A DNA stretch of 34,019 bases from Dermatophilaceae bacterium (GTDB lineage Bacteria; Actinomycetota; Actinomycetes; Actinomycetales; Dermatophilaceae): positions 1-34,019 of the forward strand of contig JACMPC010000253.1 of the NCBI GenBank assembly GCA_014377705.1, given 5' to 3'. A model generated the notes under the pieces. That model had not been told where the DNA came from, did not search any database, and saw only the letters and a list, made by a program, of their open reading frames with translations. Position numbers and translations under genes: made by a program. The stretch's first letter is position 1, and every line of letters starts with the position of its first letter. This document shows, piece by piece, positions 16,680 to 24,990 of this stretch.

Positions 16680-17072
16680 ATGGCGGCAAAGTCAATCAGG
16701 GTCAAATCCGACTCCACTGGGGCCGCGCCGCCATCGGTGAGCAAGGCCAAGTTGCCATCGGTGAGCAAGGCCAAGCCCAGGAAGAGTCAGGCAAAGCCGA
16801 AGGAGCAGTTGGCGCTTACTCCCATCCGGGTTCACTACAACGTCGGCCTGGGCAACCGGATGACCGCCCGTGGTGACACCGACCCCTTCCGATGGGACAG
16901 CGGTCTTGAGGCGCACTACGCAGAGGCCGACGTCTGGGAGCTCCAGCTCGAACGGGTTCCGGCCGGACAGACCTTCCAGTTCAAGCCTCTGATCAATGAT
17001 CTGACGTACTCCACCGGCGAGAACTATGTCGGCACCGGGGGCCAGACCCTCGACATCTATCCCGTCTTCTAG
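16680..17072 (+). CDS. small beta-sandwich (CBM20/starch-binding-like) protein with Lys-rich head
   Basis: 130 residues. The first 48 are Lys/Ser/Pro/Ala-rich and contain PSVSKAK twice. The rest (IRVHYNVGLGNRMTARGD, WDSGLEAHYAEADVWELQLE, FQFKPLINDLTYSTGENYVG, LDIYPVF) looks like one compact carbohydrate-binding-like beta-sandwich, as in CBM20-type modules. No enzyme domain or signal peptide is present, so it would be cytoplasmic. A strong ribosome binding site (GGAGG at 16670) precedes the ATG. The basic head might bind polyphosphate, nucleic acid or acidic polymers, but this is a guess. The gene is followed by a strong hairpin and is probably monocistronic. Confidence 0.75.
   Translation: MAAKSIRVKSDSTGAAPPSVSKAKLPSVSKAKPRKSQAKPKEQLALTPIRVHYNVGLGNRMTARGDTDPFRWDSGLEAHYAEADVWELQLERVPAGQTFQFKPLINDLTYSTGENYVGTGGQTLDIYPVF
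16731..16775 (+). repeat. 21-bp direct repeat, 24-bp period, in coding sequence
   Basis: Identical 21-base segments at 16731-16751 and 16755-16775 encode PSVSKAK twice in the Lys-rich head of the small beta-sandwich protein, separated by one Leu codon. Confidence 0.92.
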
Positions 17073-17081
17073 TCGCGTCGC

Positions 17082-17129
17082 GGTGGTGGGGGGTGAGGTC
17101 AGGGGAACAACGGCCTCACCTCCACCACC
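17082..17129. terminator. bidirectional hairpin between convergent genes
   Basis: GGTGGTGG (17082-17089) plus GGTGAGG (17092-17098) pair with CCTCACC (17114-17120) plus CCACCACC (17122-17129): 15 base pairs with a small internal loop and a 15-base terminal loop. It lies between the plus-strand small protein gene and the minus-strand oxidoreductase gene. No T-run follows, as is common for actinobacterial terminators. Confidence 0.7.
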
Positions 17130-17180
17130 CGTTGGGCGATGCCCAGAGAGCCCCTGCACGGCCCCCAGCTGATCGAAGTG

Positions 17181-18161
17181 TCACGGTCGCTGGGACGCAT
17201 GGTCGATCCTGATGACGACATTGCCGGTCTTCTGCCCGGTATCGACGTAACGGTATGCCTCGACGATCTGGTCCAGCGAATACGTTCTGTCGATGACCGG
17301 CCTGAACTCCCCGGACTCCATCAGCCTCCCGAGATACCGCACCATCTCCTGATCGTGCTTCGGGATGGGGAAGTGGACCTTCCTGCCGCTATGGAGCGGA
17401 GCGATGAGTGCCAGGAACGGGTTCTGGGCCAGGGGACCCAGCTCCGACGAGAGGTAGACCCCGTGCGGTTTCAGGAGTCGCCTGCATTGGCTGAAGGAGC
17501 TCTTGCCGACCGAGTCGAGGACCACGTCGTAGGTCTGCTGGTCCTTCGTGAAGTCCCCGGCCGTGTAGTCGACGACCCTGTCGGCTCCCAGTTCCCTGAC
17601 CAGATCCATGTGGTCCGTGTCGCAGACCGCGGTGACGTTGGCACCGAGACTCTTCACCAGCTGGACCGCCGCTGAGCCGATGGCTCCGGTCGCGCCGTAG
17701 ACGAGGACGTCCTGACCGCTCTGAATCTTTGCCGCCCTGATGTGCGAGAGGGCATAGTGCGAACCCTCTGTGCCGGCAGCAGCCTGCTCGTAGGTCACGT
17801 TCGCAGGCATGGGTGCGAGCGAAGCTTCCTGGGGAACACAGAGGTACTCCGCGTGAGCACCGAAGTGACCCTCGTTGTACCCGAACACCTTGTCGTCGAC
17901 CGTGAAAGAGGTGACGCCGCTGCCGACCGCCTCGACCACTCCCGCAAACTCGTTGCCCAGAACAGTTGCCCGCGGCCTGGTGAGCCCGGTGAAGAGTCTC
18001 ATGAAGAAGGGCCTGGCAGCCCGGCAGGCGCAGTCCGTCCGGTTCACCGTCGTCGCGTGAACCCTGACTAGCACCTCGTTGTCGTGGGCGGCCGGCTTCT
18101 CCACTTCCAGGATCCGAACCACGTCGGCTGGGCCGTATCTGGTCTGGACGGCTGCTTTCAT
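17181..18161 (-). CDS. NAD(P)-dependent zinc-free medium-chain oxidoreductase (quinone oxidoreductase-like)
   Basis: 326 residues. The N-terminal GroES-like substrate domain has MKAAVQTRYGPADVVRILEV at its start and GNEFAGVVEAVG (about 69-80). The Rossmann dinucleotide-binding domain has VYGATGAIGSAAVQLVKSLGA (about 155-175). The catalytic-zinc ligands of classical alcohol dehydrogenases are missing, placing it with quinone oxidoreductase/reticulon-4-interacting-like members. It is predicted to reduce alpha,beta-unsaturated carbonyls or quinones with NADPH. It lies 57 bases downstream of the eroded bioD on the same strand, so it could be read from the bio promoter; no biotin-related function is implied. 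Confidence 0.9.
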   Translation of the reverse strand: MKAAVQTRYGPADVVRILEVEKPAAHDNEVLVRVHATTVNRTDCACRAARPFFMRLFTGLTRPRATVLGNEFAGVVEAVGSGVTSFTVDDKVFGYNEGHFGAHAEYLCVPQEASLAPMPANVTYEQAAAGTEGSHYALSHIRAAKIQSGQDVLVYGATGAIGSAAVQLVKSLGANVTAVCDTDHMDLVRELGADRVVDYTAGDFTKDQQTYDVVLDSVGKSSFSQCRRLLKPHGVYLSSELGPLAQNPFLALIAPLHSGRKVHFPIPKHDQEMVRYLGRLMESGEFRPVIDRTYSLDQIVEAYRYVDTGQKTGNVVIRIDHASQRP

Positions 18162-18218
18162 GCCCGGACTCTAGCGAATCGGCCCAGGACCCGGAAGGTC
18201 ATGCTGACGATGACCAGG

Positions 18219-18936
18219 TCAGGCGATGGCGACCCAGCCGGCGGCGCTGGTCTGGAAGGCGACGGGGCCCAGCTGTCCGATGCCGGCAGGGATCCGGCCA
18301 AGCAGCTGAGCGCCGGTGACCGACGGCAGGTCCTGCAGGTTGGTTCGCATCGCCAGGTTCGGATCATCGGGCCAGGACCCGATGACGAAGCCGAGACAGT
18401 CCAGCCCCCGGCTCCGCAGGGCTTCGGCGGTCAGGGCGCTGTGGTTCAGGGTTCCCAGGTCGGCGGCCGCGACCACGACGTAGCCCACTCTGGCGCCGAC
18501 GTCGGTGAGCTCCCTGCCCAGGTCGGCAACCGTGGCCGCTTCAGCATCGATGCGTGAGCAGCCCGCCTGCTCCCTCGACGAGGACGAGGTCGACGTCGTC
18601 GCGACCTGAGATCTCGGCCAGCCGCGCGGGGTGTTCCGCCACGGGGGGGTAGCGCCACGCCCGCCAGGCGCCCGGCTGCATCGGGTGCGAGCGGGTCGGC
18701 AGCCGGACGAACTCATGGTTCTCGACCTCACCCGCCAACCGGCATATGTCGTGCAGGTCCCCGGGCTCACCCGGCAGCAGCCCGGTCTGGGTGGGCTTGA
18801 CGACCACCAGTCGTAAGCCCTGGGCGCGAAGCCCCACGACGATCGCGGCCGGGGTCACCGTCTTGCCGATCCCGATCCCGATCCCGGACCCGGTTCCGGT
18901 GCCGGTAACGATGATGATCGGAGCGAGCTGGCTCAT
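18219..18936 (-). pseudogene. bioD: dethiobiotin synthetase, frameshifted
   Basis: About 239 codons are recognisable as BioD, which closes the ureido ring of diaminopelargonate using CO2 and ATP. Two faults are visible. The P-loop VTGTGTGxGKT is enlarged by about six residues (GSGIGIGIGKT), produced by the hexamer run at 18868-18885. The frame is lost at about 18551, after LVLVEGAGGLLT; in another frame the family sequence continues as IDAEAATVADLGRELTD and reaches a plausible end (QTSAAGWVAIA). The ATG overlaps the stop of the bioF remnant by four bases (ATGA). The expanded P-loop still formally fits G-x5-GKT, but the frameshift should abolish the product unless bypassed. Original function is clear; present function is unlikely. 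Confidence 0.88.
18868..18885. repeat. GATCCC hexamer repeated three times inside the bioD P-loop
   Basis: Three exact GATCCC units on the plus strand give Gly-Ile repeats in BioD on the minus strand, inserted within the nucleotide-binding loop just before GKT. Confidence 0.92.
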
Positions 18937-19787
18937 CGTCTGGTGACCTCTCTGAGCACCCCTGCGGCGTGGGCCATCTCGTCCGCAGTGTGGTGGGCAT
19001 GAGCGGTGATTCGCAGTCGCGAGATGCCGTCAGGGGTTGAACGCGGGCGGAAGCATCCGATCCGTATGCCGCGCTCCGGTCAGGCCGCGACCGCTGCCAC
19101 GGCCTCTCGCGGTCCGGGCATAGGGACGGAGAGCACGGCCCCGGTGGGCGGGCGGGCACCGCAGCTCTCAGCGAGGATGACGGCGTTGGCCCGGGACAGC
19201 CCAAGGCTTGCGGTGAGCCCCTGTCCGCGGTCGCCGCGCGATCTCGTCGAGCTTTAGGGGCGCAGCATCACCCAGAACGGAGTAGATGGACTCGACGACG
19301 ATCATCGCCCTCGGCTGGCTGCGGGCGCCAAGCATCCTCTCGACCTCGGTGGCGTCGCTGTGCCCGGCGACCGCGACCTGTGCCCCGGATAACCGGGCTG
19401 CGTCATTGAGCGAGGCATGGATGTGGGCGTCCGAGACGATCAGGATGTCGGCCCCACCCAGTGCGGTGACCGCACCGAGGTTGGCGTGATAGCCGGTGGA
19501 GAACACCAGCGCGCTGCTGGCCCCGAGCAGCTCAGCCAGGGCGTCCTTGAGCTGGTCGTGGACCGGCAAGATACCGCTGATCAGCCGCGACGCACCGGCG
19601 CCGCCGCCGTAGGCGCGGGCCGCCGTGGTCGCCCCCAGGATGACTTCGGCGTGGTCGGTGAGCCCGAGGTAGTCGTTGCCTGCCAGGTCAAGCAGAGTGT
19701 CGCCGTCACGGGTGGCCAGGCGTCGGTCCAGCCGGCGCGTTCGCGATCGGCCGCCCTGGTCGCGAGTTCCTCCAGGAACCAGCTCAC
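18933..19787 (-). pseudogene. bioF: 8-amino-7-oxononanoate synthase, multiply broken
   Basis: Remnant of the PLP enzyme that condenses pimeloyl thioester with alanine. The start GTG (19787) encodes SWFLEELATRAADRERAG. One base is then missing near 19731 and the next frame continues LDRRLATRDGDTLLDLAGND through VESIYSVLGDAAPLKLDEIA. At about 19225 roughly 100 residues are absent, including the PLP-binding lysine loop, and the frame changes to LTASLGLSRANAVILAE and GAVLSVPMPGP. A TGA follows at 19080-19082 inside what should read AERGIRIGCFRP. The C-terminus RLRITAHAHHTADEM is still recognisable up to the stop overlapping bioD. Both ends keep the original four-base overlaps, so decay occurred within the operon. 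It cannot encode an active enzyme. Confidence 0.92.
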
Positions 19788-20993
19788 CGTGCAAGCCTGC
19801 CGCGGGGCGTACTGCCATGGACCTCGGCGACGGAGCCGACCAGGGCTGAGGTGATGGCAGCGATGTCTTCGGTCGTGCTGACTTATGGCGGCATCGTGGA
19901 GACCAGATCGCGGAACGGCCGCACTCACACCCCGCGTTCGATGGCCGCGGCACCGATCGCCTCGACGTCTGCCGGGCCGGCCAGCGGGTTGCCCATGAAC
20001 GTGGGCCCGTGCATCAACCCGCCGGACGTTGAGCCCACCGAGCCGGCCAAGCCGCTCACCCCCTGCGCCACCTCCCGGGTGCACAGGGTCGCGGCCAGCG
20101 TGAGGTAGCCGCCGGTGATCGCCTTGCCCACCGTGAGGATGTCGGGCACGACGCCGCACCTGTCCGCACCCCACATCGTTCCGGTCCGCCCGAAGACGGT
20201 CGCAATCTCGTCGAGGATCAGCAGTGTCCCGTGCCCGCGCGCCAGAGCGGCAAGCACCTGCACGACATGCGGGCTGTAGATGTGCATCCCGCCGGCGCCC
20301 TGCAGCACCGGCTCGGCCACCACCGCTGCCACCTCGCTGGCATGAGCTGCAAAGAGAGCTCGCGTCTGCTGCTCCCAGGCGACCATCGCCGGATCGTCGG
20401 CCGGGACGTGGATCCCGGCCGCGGGACGAGGGGCAAAGATCTGCTCGGGAAGGACGCCGGTGAACAGCCAGTGCATGCCGCCGACCGGGTCGCAGACACT
20501 CATGGGGGCGAAGGGGTCGCCGTGGTAGCCCCCGCGAATGGTGAACATCTTCGTTCGCGGTCGACCGGCGTTGACATGGAACTGCCACGCCATCTTCAGG
20601 GCTACCTCCACCGAGACCGACCCCGAGTCGGCCAGGAAAACGTGCTGCAGTGGTGACTCGTCGTGACCGTCCAGCCGCGGCGCCAGCTCGATCAGCCTGC
20701 GAGCCAACGCGATAGGGTCAGGCCGCCGAACATGACATGGCTCATCCGCCTGAGCTGGTCGCTGGCGGCCCGGTCCAGCTCAGGCACTGCGTAGCCGTGC
20801 GGGCGCACCACCAGCACGACATCGCGTCGATGACGCTGCAGACCTGCCCGTTGCGGCGGCGCAGCCGAAGGCGGACACCGGACGCGGACCCCACGAGGTA
20901 GGGAGTCGAGGGTGCCAGCGCGGATGAGTACGGGTGCCAGACGTGTTCACGGTCGAAGGCGATCAGCTCGGCTTGGCGCCCGAGCCCGTTCAT
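19784..20993 (-). pseudogene. bioA: 7,8-diaminopelargonate aminotransferase, multiply broken
   Basis: Remnant of the SAM-dependent PLP aminotransferase of biotin synthesis. The N-terminus is ELIAFDREHVWHPYSSALAP in the first frame. One base is lost near 20800, after which HGYAVPELDRAASDQLRRM and MSHVMFGGLT read in a second frame. About ten bases are lost near 20715, and a third frame carries LARRLIELAP through the PLP lysine segment [13 protein letters not shown]. The C-terminus contains two in-frame nonsense codons: TGA at 19925-19927, where RGVWVRPFRD is expected, and TAA at 19883-19885, after DLVSTMPP. Coding similarity continues past both stops to a TGA overlapping the bioF GTG. The ATG overlaps the bioB stop. 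Confidence 0.92.
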
Positions 20994-21949
20994 CGGTGCA
21001 AGACGGGCTCCGTGGTCAGGCGCACTCCCAGCTTGTCGAGGAGCTGATGATCACGGTCCGGGCCCGCATTCGGTGTGGTGAGGAGCTTCTCGCCGAGGAA
21101 GATGCTGTTGGCACCGGCGTGAAGGCACAGCGTCTGGAGCTCGTCGCTCATCGACTCCCGGCCGGCGGAGAGTCGAACGACCGAGTGCGGCATCAGCAGC
21201 CGCCCGGTCGCGATGGTGCGGACGAGCTCGAGCCCGTCCAGTGGCTCCACCTCCTCCAGCGGGGTGCCGGGCACCTGCACGAGCAGGTTGATCGGCACGC
21301 TCTCCGGGTGCGGGTCCATCGTCGCCAGCTGACGCAGCAGACCGGCCCGGTCATCGCGGGACTCGCCCATTCCGACGATCCCGCCGCAGCACAGGCTCAC
21401 CCCCGCGGCTCGCACGTTGGCGAGGGTGGCCAGCCGGTCGTCATACGTGCGGGTGGTGATGACCTCGCCGTAGAACTCGGGCGAGGTGTCCAGGTTGTGG
21501 TTGTAGTAGTCCAGACCGGCGGTGGCCAGCGCGGCGGCCTGGGCGGAGGTCAGCATGCCGAGCGTCGCACACGTCTGCAGCTCGAGGGCGGCGACCTCGC
21601 GCACCGCCTCCGCCACCTTGTCGACCTGTTTGTCGGTGGGGGAGCGCCACGCGGCACCCATGCAGAACCGGGTGGCGCCAGCGGCTTTCGCGTCGTGGGC
21701 CGCGGCAATGATCTCTTCGGTGCTGAGCAGGCCTGCAGGCTCCAGGCCGGTGTGGTGCCGGGCTGACTGCGGGCAGTAGGCGCAGTCCTCCGAGCAGCCG
21801 CCGGTCTTGATCGACACCAGCGACGCCCCCTCGATCTCGTTGGGGTCGAACCGGTCGCTGTGAACGCGGTGCGCATCGGCGAGCAGGTCGTGGATCGGCC
21901 GGTCGAGGATCTCTCGAACCTCGGCGTTGGTCCAGTCATGGTGGATCAT
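20990..21949 (-). CDS. bioB: biotin synthase
   Basis: 319-residue radical SAM enzyme that inserts sulfur into dethiobiotin to give biotin. The 4Fe-4S/SAM cluster motif is Cys52, Cys56 and Cys59 (CSEDCAYC). The 2Fe-2S sulfur-donor cluster ligands are Cys96, Cys127, Cys187 or Cys188, and Arg259 (VVRLSAGRE), all in expected contexts ([20 protein letters not shown]). The frame is complete and uninterrupted. The ATG is preceded by GAGGAGA. It is the first gene of the bioBAFD operon and overlaps bioA by four bases. It is the only biotin gene here without damage. Activity would need a sulfur-cluster repair system and supplied dethiobiotin. Confidence 0.96.
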   Translation of the reverse strand: MIHHDWTNAEVREILDRPIHDLLADAHRVHSDRFDPNEIEGASLVSIKTGGCSEDCAYCPQSARHHTGLEPAGLLSTEEIIAAAHDAKAAGATRFCMGAAWRSPTDKQVDKVAEAVREVAALELQTCATLGMLTSAQAAALATAGLDYYNHNLDTSPEFYGEVITTRTYDDRLATLANVRAAGVSLCCGGIVGMGESRDDRAGLLRQLATMDPHPESVPINLLVQVPGTPLEEVEPLDGLELVRTIATGRLLMPHSVVRLSAGRESMSDELQTLCLHAGANSIFLGEKLLTTPNAGPDRDHQLLDKLGVRLTTEPVLHR

Positions 21950-21983
21950 CGGTCAGTGTCTCCTCAGCGAAGGCGGCGGCGAT

Positions 21984-22013
21984 CCCTGGGGGCTAGGCCC
22001 CGTTGGCCCAGGG
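21984..22013. terminator. strong hairpin between dsbA-like gene and bioB
   Basis: CCCTGGG (21984-21990) pairs with CCCAGGG (22007-22013), and the inner GGGGC/GCCCC bases can extend or compete with the stem. It lies 45 bases after the stop of the oxidoreductase gene and 35 bases before bioB, both on the minus strand. It may be a terminator for the former, or, if bioB starts at the TATCTT box at 22047-22042, an attenuator in the bioB leader. Confidence 0.5.
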
Positions 22014-22057
22014 CCCGGAGACTCGTTCCACCGTTCGCACGAAGATAACAGCACGTG

Positions 22058-22771
22058 TCATACGGCGCAGGAGTCACCCTCGCAGGAGGGTGCGGAGCCG
22101 CCGGTGGTCACGAGGGGAAGTGGCGAGCGCTCGGACCAGGCTTTGTCCAGTGCCTGCAGGACGGCATCGGCGGGCTGGGCTCCGGAGATGCCGTACCGAC
22201 CGTCGATGACGAAGAAAGGGACGCCGGTGATGCCGTATGCCCCGGCCTGCGCCTCGTCGGCGCGGACGGCGTCGGAGTAGCGGTCCGACGCCAGCACGGC
22301 GTCCACTTCCGCCCCGGGCAGCCCCGCCTGCGTCGCAAGGGCCCTCAGGTCGGAATGGTCTGAGGGCCGGGAGCCCTCCGTGAATGTCGCGTGGTCGAGG
22401 CGCTCCTTCAGCTCGTCCTGGTGGCCGTGTTCCAGAGCGAGGTGCAGCAGCCGGTGCGCGTCGAAGGTGTTGCCCGGCCGGGCAAGGTCGAAAAGGAAGT
22501 CGAGGCCTTCCTGGGCTGCCGTCGCCGTGATGTTGTCGATCATGGTCCGCGCCTCGGCGCCGGAGCAGTGGTATTTCGCCGCGAGCCGCTCGGAGTACGT
22601 TCCCTGCTCCGCGGTGCTCGGTGGTGCGGACACGTCGAGCTCGAAGCTCCGCCAGACCAGCTCCACCTCGTCACGGTGCGCGAAGCGGGCCAGGGCGGCC
22701 TCGAACCGGCGCTTGCCGATGTAGCACCACGGGCAGACAACATCGGACCAGATTTCGACTTTGAGGCTCAC
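22058..22771 (-). CDS. DsbA/FrnE family thiol oxidoreductase
   Basis: 237 residues of the DsbA-fold FrnE-like family. The redox motif CPWC is at 13-16, following a beta strand (KVEIWSDVVCPWCYIGKRRF). A long helical insertion follows, and the cis-proline loop is GVPFFVIDGRYGISGAQP (about 183-200). No signal peptide is present, so it acts in the cytoplasm on thiols or as an isomerase for small molecules. An extra C-terminal pair (CEGDSC) resembles the tail cysteines of some FrnE proteins. It starts three bases after the stop of the monooxygenase gene, so the two form an operon, possibly for oxidative or quinone stress. Confidence 0.92.
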   Translation of the reverse strand: MSLKVEIWSDVVCPWCYIGKRRFEAALARFAHRDEVELVWRSFELDVSAPPSTAEQGTYSERLAAKYHCSGAEARTMIDNITATAAQEGLDFLFDLARPGNTFDAHRLLHLALEHGHQDELKERLDHATFTEGSRPSDHSDLRALATQAGLPGAEVDAVLASDRYSDAVRADEAQAGAYGITGVPFFVIDGRYGISGAQPADAVLQALDKAWSERSPLPLVTTGGSAPSCEGDSCAV

Positions 22772-22774
22772 GCC

Positions 22775-23125
22775 TCAACCAACAACGTCGGTGACCTGGT
22801 TCTTCCGCGGCTGCAGCTCCGCCATCGGCGTCCAGCCTTCGCCCGGCGCCTCGACGTTGATGATCTCGGGCGTGTCCGACAGTGCGTCCGGCATCGACGC
22901 CATGGCTGTCTTGAAGTGGTCGGACCTCACGTGCGCCTCGCCGGCTTCGCTGTCCGTGAACGCCTCGGCCAGAACGAACTGGTGCGGGTTGTCAACGCTC
23001 CTGGACCACTCGAAGAAGATGTTGCCCGGCTCCGCGCGGGTGGCTTCGCTGAACTCCGCGACAAGGGAGAGCCACTCCTGGCCGCGGTCCGGGCGTACCG
23101 GGAACTTGACGACGATGAAGATCAC
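22775..23125 (-). CDS. ABM-fold (antibiotic biosynthesis/quinol monooxygenase-like) protein
   Basis: 116-residue dimeric alpha+beta barrel protein. IFIVVKFPVRPDRGQEWLSL begins the first strand and helix. EPGNIFFEWSRSVDNPHQFV and EAFTDSEAGEAHVRSDHFK are the classical YgiN/ABM signatures, with the His of the 'H-x(5)-H-F' pattern. Such enzymes oxidise quinols or related aromatics without cofactors, or act as small stress proteins. A strong ribosome binding site (AAGGAG) precedes the ATG. It is co-transcribed with the DsbA/FrnE oxidoreductase. The C-terminal 20 residues are longer than usual for the family. The substrate is unknown. Confidence 0.88.
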   Translation of the reverse strand: MIFIVVKFPVRPDRGQEWLSLVAEFSEATRAEPGNIFFEWSRSVDNPHQFVLAEAFTDSEAGEAHVRSDHFKTAMASMPDALSDTPEIINVEAPGEGWTPMAELQPRKNQVTDVVG

Positions 23126-23464
23126 TGTTGCTTCTCCTTGGGTGCAGGGATTCTGCTCGTGCGGCGGCCGTTCGGTCGGTCCCGTCCCTCACCATCGTGT
23201 CACCAGACCATGTTCTCGTTGGCCAGGGCCGGCGAGAGGCCGTCCCGAGATTGATGGTGCCATTCGAGTAGCCGCCTCAAAGTAACCGATGTGCTTGAGA
23301 CCCCGAGTCTTGCTCACATGCCTCGTCGTCACGAACGGCGCAGATCGCCGGCCCACGTTGGCACGGCCGGGTATCACCTCGTGCCGGGCTCCTGCCAGCC
23401 AGTGGCGCTGGCAGGAGCCCAAGTCGTTCGGGGAGGTACGTCGGTGTCACCCTGCGGTGGTCGG
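23126..23464. other. 339-base intergenic region
   Basis: It lies between two minus-strand transcription units. It contains the terminator of the polyol dehydrogenase gene at its upper end (23386-23420) and the promoter and ribosome binding site of the monooxygenase gene at its lower end. I see no gene, RNA or repeat otherwise. Confidence 0.5.
23386..23420. terminator. 14-bp perfect inverted repeat after the polyol dehydrogenase gene
   Basis: GGGCTCCTGCCAGC (23386-23399) and GCTGGCAGGAGCCC (23407-23420) form a 14-bp perfect stem with a seven-base loop, 45 bases downstream of the dehydrogenase stop. There is no U-tract. Confidence 0.8.
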
Positions 23465-24964
23465 TTAGCCGACCAGGTCCTGCAAGGTTGCCAGGGAACC
23501 CTTCTCGTGCAGCGAGCGGAGTACCTTCTCGTATGCCGTGCTGAAGCGCTCGTCGTCCACCACCGCGCCAAAGACGTCGCGCTGGGCGATGAAGGAGTCG
23601 ATGTCGTCCTTGCTCCTGAGGGCGACGGCGGTCAGGGTGTCGGCAAGCCGGTCGACGATCTCGATGGGCTCACCCCGCTCGTCGACACCCTCGGCGTATC
23701 GGGCCCAGCTGGCCACGATTGCGGCGGACAGCTCGATCCGGCCGTCGGCGGCGAGGTTGTCGCGAACGACGGGCATGAGCCATTTCGGGATGCGGTCGGA
23801 GCTCTCGGCACATAGGCGGGCGACGGTGTCGGCGACATACTCGTTGCTGAAGCGGCCGATGAGCTGGTGCTTGTAGGCGTCGAGGTCGACCCCCGGCAGC
23901 GGTTCCAGGGTCGGTGTTGCCTCCTCGTCCATGTACCGGAGCAGGAAGCGGGAGAACAAGGGGTTGCGGGCCACGTCGTGCACTGCGCGGTACCCGGCGA
24001 GGTAGCCGAAGTAGCACAGGCCCTGGTGGCTGGCGTTGAGCAGGCGCAGCTTCATCAGCTCGTAGGGTGCCACCTCCTTGACGACCTGGACTCCGGCGTC
24101 CTGGTAGGGCGGGCGGCTCGCTGCGAACCTGTCCTCCAGGACCCACTGGCAGAAGTCCTCGCAGACGACCGGCCAGGCGTCCTCGATGCCGTAGGTTGCG
24201 GCCACGTCGACGCGGTCGGCGTCAGTGGTGGAGGGGGTGATGCGGTCGACCATCGAGTTCGGGAACGGGACCTGGTCCTTCATCCACTGCGCGAACTCGG
24301 GGTCGAGGGCGCGGGCGTAGGCGTTGAACATCCGCTCCGCGACGTGGCCGTTGCCCTGGATGTTGTCGCAGCTCATCACCGTGAACGGGGCGATGCCGCG
24401 CTCGCGCCGAAGCCTCAGCCCAGCGCAGACGAGTCCGAACACCGTGCCCGGGTTGGTGGGGTCCGCGAGGTCCGCTCTGACTGAAGCATTCTCGAGGTCG
24501 AACTCCCCGGTCACGTGGTGGAAGTTGTAGCCGCCCTCGGTGATGGTCAGGGACACGATGCGGATGGCCGGGTCGGCCAGGCGCTCGACTGCCGCGGCAG
24601 GGTCGTCGGGGGCGAAGACGTAGTCGATGATCGAGCCGATGACGCGGACGTCACGGGTGCCGTCGGGATTTTTCGCGATCAACGTGTACAGCCCGTCGGA
24701 CGCCTTGAGCACGTCGCGCATGTGGGCATCCGAGGCCATGACGCCCATGCCGCAGATGGCCCAGTCCATGGCCTTGCCCTCGTTCATCAGGGCGTCGAGG
24801 TACATGGCCTGGTGGCCGCGGTGAAAGCCACCAACACCGAAGTGGATGATCCCGGCGGTGAGCTTGGAACGGTCATACGCGGGGGTGGCGACGGTTTCGA
24901 CGACCTGCTCCAGATGAGCATTGTCCAGATGAATATTGTCCAGGTGAATACTGTCCAGCTTCAT
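23465..24964 (-). CDS. polyol (mannitol/D-arabitol) 2-dehydrogenase
   Basis: 499-residue long-chain polyol dehydrogenase. The NAD-binding loop IIHFGVGGFHRGHQAMYLD is at about 39-57. The catalytic triad of the mannitol dehydrogenase family is in KLRLLNASHQG (Lys305, Asn310, His313). CEDFCQWVLED (about 268-278) and DNIQGNGHV (about 200-208) are further family marks. It oxidises D-mannitol to D-fructose or D-arabitol to D-xylulose with NAD. The neighbouring xylulokinase and polyol permease favour D-arabitol. The N-terminus carries three pentapeptide repeats (LDSIH, LDNIH, LDNAH). A good ribosome binding site (GAGGAG) precedes the ATG, 26 bases after the permease stop, in one operon. Confidence 0.93.
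   Translation of the reverse strand: MKLDSIHLDNIHLDNAHLEQVVETVATPAYDRSKLTAGIIHFGVGGFHRGHQAMYLDALMNEGKAMDWAICGMGVMASDAHMRDVLKASDGLYTLIAKNPDGTRDVRVIGSIIDYVFAPDDPAAAVERLADPAIRIVSLTITEGGYNFHHVTGEFDLENASVRADLADPTNPGTVFGLVCAGLRLRRERGIAPFTVMSCDNIQGNGHVAERMFNAYARALDPEFAQWMKDQVPFPNSMVDRITPSTTDADRVDVAATYGIEDAWPVVCEDFCQWVLEDRFAASRPPYQDAGVQVVKEVAPYELMKLRLLNASHQGLCYFGYLAGYRAVHDVARNPLFSRFLLRYMDEEATPTLEPLPGVDLDAYKHQLIGRFSNEYVADTVARLCAESSDRIPKWLMPVVRDNLAADGRIELSAAIVASWARYAEGVDERGEPIEIVDRLADTLTAVALRSKDDIDSFIAQRDVFGAVVDDERFSTAYEKVLRSLHEKGSLATLQDLVG
24914..24958 (-). repeat. three 15-bp tandem repeats at the dehydrogenase N-terminus
   Basis: Starting at the third codon, three units related to CTGGACAATATTCAT encode LDSIH, LDNIH and LDNAH, running into the conserved LEQVV. 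The units differ at two to four bases. Confidence 0.92.
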
Positions 24965-24990
24965 GAGATCTCCTCAGATGTTCGATGGGG

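Noticed and set aside
19581-20588. Minus-strand open frame of 335 codons across bioA/bioF
   Set aside because: Only its last part is real (the bioF N-terminus); the rest is a shadow frame of the broken bioA gene.
18219-20993. Explaining all biotin gene lesions as sequencing errors
   Set aside because: At least nine lesions, including nonsense substitutions and a deletion of about 100 codons, cluster in three genes, whereas elsewhere in 34 kb only one clear frameshift is seen. Errors could still account for individual single-base shifts.
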